A stretch of 64,000 bases of DNA, taken from contig JAFKAC010000013.1 of NCBI GenBank assembly GCA_025766275.1, positions 930,001-994,000 of the forward strand, in the 5' to 3' direction. The stretch comes from Lactarius indigo (Eukaryota; Basidiomycota; Agaricomycetes; Russulales; Russulaceae). Shown here piece after piece: positions 35,130 to 50,422 of the stretch. Within the stretch, counting starts at the first letter, position 1. Every line of letters begins with the position of its first letter. The notes beneath the pieces were generated by a model. The model worked only from the letters and a program-made list of their open reading frames with translations. It was not told the DNA's origin and ran no database searches. Position numbers and translations under genes: made by a program.

Positions 35130-37841
35130 TCACAAGAACGCCTCAGCCTGCATCCGCCACAGACGACCATAATCCGAGTCCTCGTGCTTCAGCAACTCCT
35201 CATGCGTGCCCGCCTCGACAATAGCTGAGTCGTTCATATACCTATTGTCGGTAATTCATCAGGCCGACGTAGTAGCTTATAATATAAGGAGAGAGATAGA
35301 TGCGTACAAGATGAGATCAGCGTGTCGCGTAAGGCTTCCAAAACGATGCGTCGAGAATATCATTGTCTTGTTCCCTCGCAACTTTCGAAGCCTTGAGAAG
35401 AGATCTAGAAAAGCTCTCAGGATCAAACGCGGACATGAGACGGATATCAATCGTACCGTGTTCGGCAGTGGGATCCAGTGATGCGCTCGGCTCGTCGAAC
35501 ATCAACAATCCTACCTCTTGCTCCATCGTCGAAGACCGCATGAACGTTCTCGAAACCGCGAGCCTCTGCATCTGCCCTACGCTTAGCTCATGGTCAGCAG
35601 TGTCCTCCGTGAACCCATGGGGCCCATTAACAACTTTCCGGCCAAAGAATTTCCTCGTCCCCTCTGGTAGTTCCACATATATATCACGGACGGGCCGCTC
35701 AAGGTAAGTATCGATGCCATCGGGGAGTCGTGCGATCAATTCAGACGCTCCACCCAGACGTGCAGCTTCCTCAATTGCGGCGTCGTCACCCGCAAGACGC
35801 AGATTACCCAACGCGATGTTGTCTCTAATCTGCAGTCACACGCGTTAGCGAGCTTGGGTGGGGGTATGTGGCCATTGACACGTACGGAGAGAGGAAAGTG
35901 AGTATAGTCCTGGAACAGGATTGCCATCGCGCGTTGAAGGTCCTCCAGTCTCAATGTCTTGATATCGTGTCCGTCGACGAGTATGCCCCCCTCTGTGGGG
36001 TCGTATATTCGAGCAACAAGCTTAAGAATGGTGCTTTTTCCGGATCCATTCGAGCCAACTATCACCTAAGACGTAGATACAGAATGAGACCAGCCTCATG
36101 CACCCGGAGAATATATAACAGGCGTAGACGTACGCAAAGTTGGCCCGGCAAGAGCTTGAAAGAGACGTCACGTAGAGCACACTGTTCACTTCCTGGATAT
36201 CGGAATGACACATTCCTATGTACGCCAAATCAACCCTAGCACATCTGCGAAAAAATAGACAAATTACCTGAACTCTAGCGATATTCCGTCGCCTATCGAC
36301 TGCGCATTCTCCGGGAATGGAATAGTTCCATCGACGACTTTGTTTGGGATATTCTCAGCCTCGTACAGTTTCCGCAAGCTTGCCAGTTGATCTGAAATGC
36401 TGCCCATTCTCTGAAAAATGTCTCTGATGCGCATCACAAATGTGCTTGATGACTGTTGCAGCAGGTGTAGGGAAGCAAGCGAGACAGGTATTGACATTGG
36501 CTTCTTGACCGCCTGAAGTGTGAAGATGATCTAGAAAGACATGAGGTTCGAAGAACGCGATGACACTTCGATGGGCGGACTTGTGGTAGCTCATTTAGAG
36601 AGATCCTAAGGAGGCCAATAGGCTCGAAGGTCGGAGCTCTCATATAGGAGAAGTATGCCGTCCGAAAGTCGTTTGCGCGGTCCCCCAGTCGGTCGGCTAA
36701 GCTACGATATTCTGCGGATTCGTCAGCGATGCCTCGCTATTGAAAGATATCCTATACACCTGTTGTGAGAAGCTTGTCGAGGCCACCCGCGACGAGTTCC
36801 TTGCGATGTTTGGTATCTCTGACCACGCGATTGAAGCCCTCCATTCTGACATAATCATTATTGCGTGTGATGGCGGCCCAAGCTAAAAACTTGGTTCATC
36901 AGGGAGTAATAAAAGGGGGGAAATTGTGACATACCATTGCCCGGACTGAGATATGAACTACCCCTGAAAGCGAAGTAGGACAGTGCTTCGCCGGCGAGTG
37001 ACGCTAGGACGAGTGACGACCCGTCTTCTTGTTCCCGCAGAACACGGAATAGGACGGCCGACTCGGAAAACATCCTAAGGAAGGCGGATCCCGTCTCCAC
37101 TAGGGTCATGATCGCCGTCAACGCGACTGAGCCTGTACCAGGCATCCACGGTTGTAGCGCTTTTATCTGTGAAGATACAGAGGGATCATCCCACGTCGGG
37201 ACATCAAGGCGAGCCATCGAGTGGAAGATGCGCCCCGAGTAAAACTGCCGGGCGCGTGCATTGAGGGCGGTGGTCACCCCTCCCGAGGCACAACTCAAGG
37301 CGTGCTCAGCTGCCGTACAGAGCGCCCGGCCTCCGGCTACCCAAAATAGTAAACGAGGATCAACGGTACGATTGTCAATGGCGGATTGCACCTGCGATGA
37401 CAAAGAGAAAAATTCAGCGACGGGGGGTCCAAGGGCAGAATAGATGCTTACTACTCGAAGGACCTGCCCAGAAAGCCTTGAAAAAAGGACTGTGAGGGTC
37501 TTCTGCCTTCAAGAAAGAAAAACGAGGCCCACGTACCACAGCCTCACCGCGGGAGTCAGAGATTTGGCAATGGTAATGCCCAGATAAAGTAACAACAGCG
37601 GCCGTGCCACGGTGCTTATATCACGTAGGGTTCTCCATAAGTATGGGACGTCCTTCCAGATCCGCGCATACTCCTCGATTTTCCAGGAAGTGGGGAGATA
37701 TCGCGATAAGCGAGTACGCATAATGTAGAGGTCCCACACGCCCAGATTGACGTGTTTAAAAAGACTCTTGTCCGTCGGGTCAAGTTCGCTCCCAGTCTCC
37801 GAGTCTTTTCTGTCGTTGGCCATCGAGGAGTCCTGTTTCAT
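35130..37841 (-). CDS. ABC half-transporter A (exporter type, TMD-NBD)
   Basis: This belongs to a multi-copy agaricomycete family of half-size ABC exporters, which would dimerise and move a substrate across a membrane using ATP; the substrate is unknown. Translation starts at 37841 (MKQDSSMANDRKD) and ends at 35130. The 11-exon layout matches ABC-D. The start of the membrane domain shows HVNLGVWDLY and RPLLLLYLGITIAKSL. Later landmarks are ARLDVPTWDDPSVSSQ and SIPVSLASLHLLQQ. The nucleotide-binding domain has Walker A GSNGSGKST, Q-loop LFQDYTHFPLS, Walker B GLLMFDEPSASLDP and H-loop STHRFG. The ABC signature reads LSVGQ where its three neighbours read LSGGQ, from one base change (GGA to GTA in the sense strand). 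All splice sites I checked are intact. The protein is about 700 residues. Confidence 0.85.
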
Positions 37842-37914
37842 GGTGAAGAAGCAGTAGAAGGACTCGGAGGCGAAGCAATGAGTTGAGCCCGCAGTAGGTA
37901 GATTATGATTCCGG

Positions 37915-37922
37915 TATTTATA
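37915..37922 (-). promoter_or_regulatory. TATA box of ABC gene A
   Basis: TATAAATA on the minus strand lies 74 bp upstream of the ATG. The same box in a similar context (CTATAAATACYGGAAT-like in A and C) precedes genes B and C, so the promoter was duplicated with the gene. Confidence 0.6.
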
Positions 37923-38342
37923 GTTGCTGTAGTGGGGCGCCAGAGCAAGCGCTGGTATCCCTGCATCACCAAATTTATTAATGGCTGGGTGGGGATCGGT
38001 AGCGTACACGGTAATTCGGGGCAGCAAAATGGCTGCACTGTCAATAACGTACGTATCCAGGTATTCGGTTCTTCCAGGACTCCTGGTTCGAACCGAACCT
38101 GCATGTCATGTGATGCAGGTGATGATTTAGATTCGACAGTTTGTTCGACTGTGTAGTACCCTGCAGTCAGTCCGAATTTCTAAGGCCTCGGTTCTGATTC
38201 GTGTACATACAGTTGCTTTATTCTAGTGCAGGGACGGTTCACACTCAATATGGTACGTCTGAGGGTCCCAGGATGCTCCCACGCGCGAAACTAGCTTAAG
38301 TTCGCCAGCATGGCCCCTACCAGGACAAACCATAGCCATCGT

Positions 38343-41047
38343 TCACAAGAATGCCTCAGCTTGCATCCGCCACAGACGACCATAATCCGAGTCCTCGTGC
38401 TTCAGCAACTCCTCATGCGTGCCCGCCTCAACAATAGCTGAGTCGTTCATATACCTATTGTCGATAATTCATCAGGTCGACGTAGTAGCTTATAAGGAGA
38501 GAGATAGATGCGCACAAGATGAGATCGGCGTGTCGCGTAAGGCTTCCAAAACGATGCGTCGAGAATATCATTGTCTTGTTCCCTCGCAACTTTCGAAGCC
38601 TTGAGAAGAGATCTAGAAAAGCTCTCAGGATCAAACGCGGACATGAGACGGATATCAATCGTACCATGTTCGGCAGTGGGATCCAGTGATGCGCTCGGCT
38701 CGTCGAACATCAGCAATCCTACCTCTTGCTCCATCGTCGAAGACCGCATGAACGTTCTCGAAACCGCGAGCCTCTGCATCTGCCCTCCGCTTAGCTCGTG
38801 GTCCGAAGTATCATTCATGAATCCATGGGGCCCATCAACAACTTTCCGACCAAATAATGTCCTCGTCCCCTCCGGTAGTCCCATATATTGATCACGGACG
38901 GGCCGCTCAAGGTAGGTATCGATGCCATCGGGGAGTCGTGCGATCAATTCAGACGCTCCTCCCAGACGTGCAGCTTCCTCGATAGCCGCCTCGTCACCCG
39001 CAAGACGCGGATTTCCCAATGCGATATTGTCTCTAATCTGCAATCACACCGGTTGACGAGCTTGGGTGGGTATGTAGGCATTGGCACGTACGGAAAGAGG
39101 GAAGAGAGTATAGTCCTGGAACAGGATTGCCATCGCGCGTCGAAGATCCGCCAGTCTCAATGTCTTGATATCGTGTCCGTCTATGAGTATGCTTCCCTCC
39201 GTGGGGTCGTATATTCGAGCAGAAAGCTTGAGAATGGTGCTTTTTCCGGATCCATTTGAGCCAACGATGACCTAAGACGTAACGTAGATACAGAATGAGG
39301 CTGACCCTATGTACCTAGGGAATATATAATAGGCGTGGACGTACGCAGAGTTGGCCCGGCAAGAGCTTGAAAGAGACGCCGCGCAGAGCATTCTGTTCAC
39401 TTCCTGGATATCGGAACGACACATTCCTATGTACGCCAAATCAACCCTAGCACATCTGCGAAAAAATAGACAAATTACCTGAACTCTAGCGATATTCCGT
39501 CGCTGATTGACCGGGCATTCTCCGGGAATGGAATAGTTCCATCGACGACTTTGTTTGGGATATTGTCAACCTCGTACAGCTTTCGCAAGCTTGCTAGTCG
39601 ATCCGAAATGCTCCCCATTTTCTGAAAAATATCATTAATACTCCTCGCAAATGTGCTTGACGACTGTTGCAGCAGGTGTAGGGAAGCAAGCGAGACAGGT
39701 ATTGACATTGGCTTCTTGACCGCCTGAAGTGTGAAGACGATCTAGAAAGACATGAAGTTCGAGAGTGCAACGACACGTCGATGGACGAACTTGTGGTAGC
39801 TCCTTTAGAGGGACCCTAAGGAGGCTCATAGGCTCGAGGGTCGGAGTCCTCACGTAAGAAAGGTACGCCGTCCAAAAGTCGTTTGCGCGGTCCCCCAGTC
39901 GGTCGGCTAAGCTACGATATTCTGCAGAGTCGTTAGCGGTGCCTCGCTATCGAAAGGTATCCTGCACACCTGCTGTGAGAAACTCATCGAGACCGCCCGC
40001 GACGAGTTCCTTGCGATGTTTGGTATCTTTAACCACGCGATCGAGGCCCTCCATTCTGACATAATCGTTATTGCGTGTGATGGCGGCCCAAGCTAAAAAC
40101 TTGGTTCATCGGGGGGTAAGGAAGGAAGGAAATTGTGCCATACTATTGCCCAGACTGATAATGAAACCTCTCCTCAAAGCGAAGTAGGACAGTGCTTCGC
40201 TGGCGAGTGACACTGAAATGAGTAATGACCCGTCTCCTTGCTCCCGCAGAACACGGAATAGGACGGCCCCTTCGGAAAACATCCTAAGGAAGGCGGATCC
40301 CGTCTCCACTAAGGTCATGATCGCCGTCAGCGCAACTGATTCTGTATCAGGCATCTTCTGCTGGAGCGCTTTGAACTGCGAAGACACAGAGGGATCATCC
40401 CACGTCGGGACATCAAGGCGAGCCATCGAGTGGAAGATGCGCCTCGAGTAAAACTGACGGGCGCGCGCACCGAGGGCAGTGGTCACCCTTCCCGAGGCAT
40501 AACCCAAGACGTGCTCGGCTGCCGTACAAAGTGCACGGCCTCCAGCTACCCAAAATAGTAAACGGGGATCAATGGCACGATTGTCAATGGCGGATTGCAC
40601 CTGGAAGCCAAAGAGAATCATTCAGCGACGAGAGATTTAAAGGAATAATAGATACCTACTATTCCGAGGACCTGCCCGGAAAACCTTAAAAAAGACGGTA
40701 AGGGTCTTGCGCCTTCAGGAAAGAAAAACGAGGCCCACGTACCACAGCCTCACCGCGGGGGTCAGGGATTTGGCAATGGTAATGCCCAGATAAAGTAACA
40801 ACAGCGGCCGTGCCACGGTGCCCATGTCACGTATGGTCCTCACCAAGTATGGGAAGTCTTTCCAGATCCGTGCATACTCCTCAATTTTCCAGGAAGTGGG
40901 GAGATACCGCGACAAGCGAGTACGCCTAATGTAGAGGTCCCACACTCCAAGATTGACGTGTTTGAAAAGATTCTTATTCAGTGGATCAAGTTCAGTCCCG
41001 GGCTCCGAGTCTTTCCTATCGTTGGCCATCGAAGAGTCCTTTTCCAT
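38343..41047 (-). CDS. ABC half-transporter B
   Basis: A close paralogue of A in direct orientation about 0.5 kb away, with the same exon layout. It starts MEKDSSMANDRKD at 41047 and ends at 38343. Landmarks are GVWDLYIRRTRLSRYLP, ARLDVPTWDDPSVSSQ, KELVAGGLDEFLTA and SLASLHLLQQ. The nucleotide-binding domain has Walker A SNGSGKST, LFQDYT, RDNIALGNPRLAGDE, signature HELSGGQ, Walker B LLMFDEPSASLDP and STHRFG. No disabling change was seen. The last 0.6 kb, including one intron, is almost base-for-base identical to A, while the 5' half differs more. B is probably functional in the same way as A; the substrate is unknown. Confidence 0.85.
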
Positions 41048-41115
41048 GATGAAGCAGTAGAGGGGGGCGGGTCGGTGCAAGGGTCAATGAGTTGGACTCA
41101 CGATCGTGATCCCGG

Positions 41116-41123
41116 TATTTATA
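41116..41123 (-). promoter_or_regulatory. TATA box of ABC gene B
   Basis: TATAAATA on the minus strand lies 69 bp upstream of the ATG, in the same duplicated context as in genes A and C. Confidence 0.6.
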
Positions 41124-42586
41124 GATGCTGTAGTTGCGCGCTAGAGTTCCTACATCTTGATGGTTGGGTGGAGGATCGGTAGCGCACACGTCGAGTCAGA
41201 CTAGGTGATACGGGGCGGTGATAATGCTGCATTGGCTATCATGTACGTACAGATATTAGGTTCCTCACCGTACCCTGGTTCGAACCTACATGTCATGTGA
41301 TGTTTTAGATTCGACTTCGTGCACACGTGGTACAGTAGATCACGCGATTTCAAAATGTGGTGCGTGGGAGAATTCCTGCAGTCAGTACTGCACCAGCTTC
41401 AGTTCGACCCAAATTTTGACCTGCAGCCGATACTTCCGAACCGCCAATTGACCGTCACAGTACGAGTTGTGTGCATGGCAAAGGGTGGCTTTATTGTTTT
41501 CCTTGATCCTACGAGGGACATTTACGCGTCTTCAAAAACACGCGCTGTTCTAGGCGTGCGCATTCCTGCACGCTATCATGATGCCTCTACTTCGACCTCA
41601 TTGTGCAACTCTTCGCCGACCCATGTGAACTGGACCACCGGCACGGCTTGTACACATTTGGCTGGGAAATCTAGAGGCTCCCATGGGAGCGCATAGTGCT
41701 AGTGGGTCGTCATCCAGAGTATTGTTGAATGTGACTGTTCTGGGAGGTAGTGGGGGCCAGAGAGTTGCGACGATAACGCGAAAACGATATATTCGGCATT
41801 GAAGTACCCTTGCATGCATGTTATGGGGCCCCAAAAAGTGTTGGTGAACTAATAGACGAGGTTGTGCTGCCGCCTCCGGAAGCGTTCTGGGCATGCGCTC
41901 AGGCTAGCGGAGGTACGACTCGAATCTTTATGCATTCAAGTTATGCCCGAGAGTGGGCTCACTGTTGCATTGGTGCCTCGTGAAATGACATCCACAGAAC
42001 GTGTGCGAGTGCCTGACGCATTTCACAAAGTCGTCAAATTCGCAGCTGCACTGAAGGAAGCTCGTTTCGATAGCAACATGCGGAGGTAACACAGGCACAG
42101 ACGCTCAGCGTACTGATGGAGAAGGGAGAGGTGGCGCTGGAGGAGACAAGCACGGTTGTGTTGTTCTATGATACTCCGGGCCACATTTATATATCTCCAT
42201 ATGACCACAGTCAGACCAAGATGTGGCTGTGGTGACTAGTTGCAAGACCAGTTGTGTCAAAGAAGAACAGTTGAATGGAATTGTTTGTCTAGGGACCAGG
42301 GACTCTTGGCAACCAGAGTTGGGCATCCGGCATCTATACACGACAATTACGGTTTTTAAATTGACTAATTACGGTGCCTCGTCGTCCGCGATTGAACGTA
42401 ATATTGAATTTGGACTGAACGATAGCGACAATGATAAAGTGCATCTACTATGAGGTGCTGCTCTGGGACAGAGAAACCAGGGGAAACTTGATCTGCCTTC
42501 CTAAACGAGACTTCTTGCCTCCTGCCTTTCTCCGTCTGGCCCCACATCCTCACCACCTTTGAGCACAACGACTTTGAAGGCGTCGG
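41124..42586. other. Intergenic between ABC-B and the CLC gene
   Basis: The first 200 bp are the duplicated ABC upstream flank, shared with A and including a GGTTCGAACC palindrome. The rest holds only short open frames on both strands (for example 41319-41696) without recognisable domains. No TATA box for the CLC gene was obvious. Confidence 0.35.
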
Positions 42587-46054
<3,468 letters not shown>

Positions 46055-46633
46055 GCCTCAGGTTTCTGTTACCCTAAGCCTTCAAACTATCTTTTTCGTT
46101 CTCTTGATACCTCGGCCATATCATCCCTGATCTAAACATACCAATCCAACCCTTGATTTTTGTTTCCATCTTGATATCCATGCGAACGTACCTGCTTGTA
46201 TGGTCCGTGATTGTTCACACTGACCTTGACACGTTGTACTTCTGATGCTGATAATATTGATGTTGTTCTCCCAACAAATCAAATCATTCGTATCATGTCA
46301 TGAAGACGAGCCAAGAATCGCACTACCGTTCTCCCAATCAATTAAATCCCTCATGTCATATCATATCGTTAACCGAACCAAGAGTCGGAATCAAGCTACT
46401 GTCCTAGACCCAAACGTTACCCTGTGGCATCGCGTGATCTACCACGTGCACGAACTCCACTGACACCTAGGTTCGAACTTCAAACCGATTCAAACTAGGA
46501 ACCATATTTATATTACAGAGCCCTATCTACAGTTCTGACTCGACGTGCGCGTTACCACTGTACAGGTCCTCCACCCAACTATCGATATATTTGGTAAGTT
46601 ACTATGTAGGGACTCTAGCGCGCATACAGCGAC

Positions 46634-46641
46634 TATAAATA
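46634..46641 (+). promoter_or_regulatory. TATA box of ABC gene C
   Basis: TATAAATA lies 81 bp upstream of the ATG at 46715, in a context shared with genes A and B in inverted orientation. Confidence 0.6.
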
Positions 46642-46714
46642 CTGGAATTATGATCGACCTGTTGCGAGTTCAGCTGACTGCCCTTCATCCTCCACTGTTT
46701 CTTCACGAATCACC

Positions 46715-49397
46715 ATGGAAAAAGACTCGTCGACGGCCAACGACAGGAGAGACCCGGAGACTGGGGGCGAACTTGACCCGATGGACAAGAGTCTTTTCAG
46801 ACACGTCAATATGGGCGTGTGGGACCTCTACATTATGCGTACCCGTTTGTCGCGGTATCTCCCCACTTCCTGGAAAATCGAAGAGTACGTGCGCATCTGG
46901 AAGGACGTCCCATATTTAGTGAGGACCTTGCGTGACATGGACACTGTGGCGCGGCCGCAGCTATTCCTTTATCTGGGAATTACCCTTGCTCAATCCCTGA
47001 CTCCGGCGGTGGGGTTGTGGTGCGTGGGCCTTTTTTTTTTTCTTTCTTGAAAGACGAAGACGCTCACAGGCCTTTTTTCAAGGTTTTCTGGACAGACGCT
47101 TAGAGTAGTGAGCATCAAATTTTTCTTTAAACTCCCGTCGCTGAATGATTCTCTTTGGCTTGCAGTTGCAATCCGCCATTGACAATCGTGCCATTGATCC
47201 CCATTTACTATTTTGGGTGGCTGGGGGCCGGGCGCTCTGTACGGCAGCCGAGCTTGTCTTGAGTTACGGTTCGGAAAAGGTGATCACTGCCTTCGATGCG
47301 CGCGCCCAGCAGTTTTACTCGGGGAGCATCTTCCACTCGATGGCTCGCCTTGATGTCCCGACGTGGGACGATCCCTCTGTGTCTTCACAGCTCCGCCAGA
47401 ATACCCCTGATACAGAATCGATAGCGTTATCGGCGATCATGACCCTGGTGGAGACGGGATCCGCCTTCCTTAGGATGTTTTCCGAAGGGGCTGTCCTACT
47501 CCGTGTTCTACAGGATCAGGGAGACGGGCCGTTGCTCGTCCTGGCGTCACTCGCAAGCGAAGCAGTGGCCTTCTTCGCTTTCAGGAGTGGTTTCATTCTC
47601 AGTCTGGGCAATAGTATGGCACAATTTCTCTCCTTTATTACTCCCCAATGAACCAAGTTTTTAGCTTGGGCCGCCATCACACGCAATAACGATTATGTCA
47701 GAATGGAGGGCCTCGATCAGGTTGTCAGAGATACCAAACATCGCAAAGAACTCGTTGCAGGTGGCCTTGACGAGTTCCTCACAGCAGGTGTGCTGGACAC
47801 CTCTCTATAGAGAGGCATCACTGACGTATCTGCAGAATATCGTGTCTTAGCCGACCGATTGGGGGGCCGCGCAAACGACTTCTGGACGGCGTACTTTTCT
47901 TACATGAGAACTCCGACTTTCGATCCTCTTAGCCTCCTCTGGGTCCCTCTGAAAGAGCTACCGCGAGTTCGTCCATCGACGTGCCCTCGCATTCTCGAGC
48001 TTCATGTCTTTCTAGATCGTTTTCACATTTCAGGCGGTCAAGAAGCCGACGTCTATGCCTGTCTCGCTTGCTTCCCTCCACCTGCTGCAGCAGTCATCAA
48101 GCACATTTGTGATGCGGATTAATGACATTTTTCGGAAAATGGGGAGTATTTCGGATCGACTAGCAAGCTTGCGAAAGCTGTACGAGGCCGAGAATATCCC
48201 AAACAAAATAGTTGATGGAACTATTCGATTCCCAGAGAATGCGCAGTCAATCAGCGACGGAATATCGCTAGAGTTCAGGTAGTTTGTCAGTTTCCCGCAG
48301 ATACACTAGGGTTGATTTGGGATCCACAGGAATGTGTCGTTCCGATATCCAGCAAGCGAAAAGTATGCCCTACGTGACGTCTCTTTCAAGGTCTTGCCAG
48401 GCCAACTTTGCGTACGTCCAGTATTCTCGGTGCACGAGGCTAGTCTCGATCTATGTTACGTCTTAGGTGATAGTTGGCTCGAATGGATCCGGAAAAAGCA
48501 CCATTCTCAAGCTTGTTGCTCGAATATTCGACGCCACGGAGGGAAGTATACTCATCGAAGGACACGATATCAAGACATTGAAACTGGCGGACCTTCGACG
48601 TGCAATGGCAATTCTGTTCCAGGACTATACCCACTTTCCTCTCTCCGTACGTGCCAATGCCTACATACCCCGCCAAACTCGCCAAACCAATGTGATCACA
48701 GATTAGAGACAATATCGCGTTGGGTAATCCGCGTCTTGCAGGTGACAACGCCGCAATCGAGGAGGCTGCACGTCTGGGAGGAGCGTCTGAATTGATCTCA
48801 CGACTCCCGGACGGCTTTGATACCTACCTTGAGCGGCCCGTCCGTGATATATATGTGGGGATGCCAGAGGGGACGAGGAAGTTATTTGGCAGGAAAGTTG
48901 TCGATGGGCCCGATGGGTTTGTGGAGGATACTGCCGACCACGAGCTGAGTGGGGGGCAGATGCAGAGGCTCGCGGTTTCGAGAACGTTCATGCGATCTTC
49001 GACGATGGAGCAAGAGGTAGGCTTACTTATGTTCGACGAGCCAAGCGCATCACTCGACCCCACTGCCGAACACGGTACGACCAATAACCGTCCAGTGACT
49101 CTGTTTCAGTTCGGTCCTGATCTTTTTTCTAGATCTTTTCTCAAGGCTTCGAAAGTTGCGAGGGAACAACACGATGATATTCTCAACGCATCGTTTTGGA
49201 AGCCTTACGCGACACGCCGATCTTATTTTGTGCGTCTCTATATCTCATAAATTACATTGTCGATCTGACGAATCACCGACAATAGGTACATGAACGACTC
49301 AGCTATTGTTGAGACGGGCACGCATGAGGAGCTATTGAAGCGCGAGGACTCGGATTATGCTCGCCTCTGGCGGATGCAAGCTGAGGCGTTCTTATGA
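46715..49397 (+). CDS. ABC half-transporter C
   Basis: Paralogue of A and B in opposite orientation, with the same exon layout. It starts MEKDSSTANDRRD and ends at 49397. Landmarks are GVWDLYIMRTRLSRYLP, ARLDVPTWDDPSVSSQ, RDTKHRKELVAGGLDEFLTA, MPVSLASLHLLQQ, Walker A GSNGSGKST, LFQDYTHFPLS, GNPRLAGDNAAIEEAARLGG, HELSGGQ, LLMFDEPSASLDP and STHRFG. After SSQ a three-residue gap relative to A and B (LRQNTPDTES) leaves the frame intact. A Lys conserved in A, B and D just before the H-loop strand reads Asn (RGNNTMIFSTH). Splice sites are intact by eye, so it is probably functional. The duplicated flanks extend about 100-200 bp beyond the coding part on both sides. Confidence 0.85.
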
Positions 49398-49600
49398 ACG
49401 GTAACGATCCCTGGTCCAGTGTAGGCAATGGTGGTGAAATCAAGCTGGTCCCGCGCGTGGGAGCATCACCAAACCCTCAGACGGAGTGACCCATGTATCA
49501 GCATCAAGCAATTGTATGTACGTGCATAGACACTAGAGATACAAACGTCCGCCCAGGATTACCGGTTACCAATGGAAATACCCGAATTCTCCATATCACA

Positions 49601-50220
49601 TCATTGATTTTCACAGCGGGCGACACCCTCTTCGCCTAGCCGATCACCACAGAGTGGCACAATAAAGGACAATTTCCAAGTAGTAGCAACGAAACGTATC
49701 ACTAAGGCATGGAAGAAGCCGGAGACTGGGTTTTCTATTTCGTTTGTCACAGAACATCGACTCCAACAAGTTGGGGCAGGCGAATCTTGAAAATCAGACA
49801 AAGGGAAATGTCGATTGCGGTTGTATGGATGTCTAACTAGCAGGCCTACTACCCTTTCCCCACCTACGCCGTTGCCCTCTGCAGCAGCACAGTCGACACA
49901 TTGAAAGCTCATCCGGAAAGTAACACCAACGGCGATATTACCGTTGCCTCCAGCACAAAAAACTACAAGAACGGAATGACACATAGTTCCCAAGACCAGT
50001 CCAGCGTCATGCAAGATTTCCGATGTATGACAGACCTCTTGAGATGAGGTGGGGGAGGGTTTTTGGCGCCTGAATTAAATTCGTCCGGCTAGCAGTGAGC
50101 AGCTGCCTGGCCATCGTAGTACCAGGACAACTCGCCCTTCAAATCTCGATAGTATATGATCCAGTGGCTACTCGGGTAAGAGGTGAGGGTATAAACACGA
50201 ACTCTTCAAAGTTGGTTGAA
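49601..50220 (-). repeat. Decayed dispersed repeat, copy 2 (partner at 740-1210)
   Basis: The minus strand shares ordered blocks with 740-1210 (see that entry). A 137-codon open frame (49601-50014) covers part of it, including MCHSVLVVFCAGGNGNIAVG, but the HW..YY.DLKGELSW block lies beyond it in another frame. There is no recognised family. It lies in the gap between ABC genes C and D, whose 3' and 5' flanks are otherwise unremarkable. Confidence 0.5.
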
Positions 50221-50422
50221 TTATTAACCTGAATGCCGCCACCAAAGTAATTGAGAAGAGGAGACGTCAGGCGGCCGGGCCGGCACCAACCCCCAAATGG
50301 GCGCCTATTTTGTTTTGGTCAACATGTTGTTCAACTTACCATGATTTTCAAGTCCCCTGCCCAGACAGATAGCCCGTTCACTTTTTCTGTCTTCACATCG
50401 CTATCATTCCTTTCTCAAAGGC

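Noticed and set aside
38085..38105. GGTTCGAACC, resembling a tRNA T-loop, also near 41277
   Set aside because: No acceptor stem, D-arm or anticodon arm could be folded around it; it is part of the duplicated ABC upstream flank.
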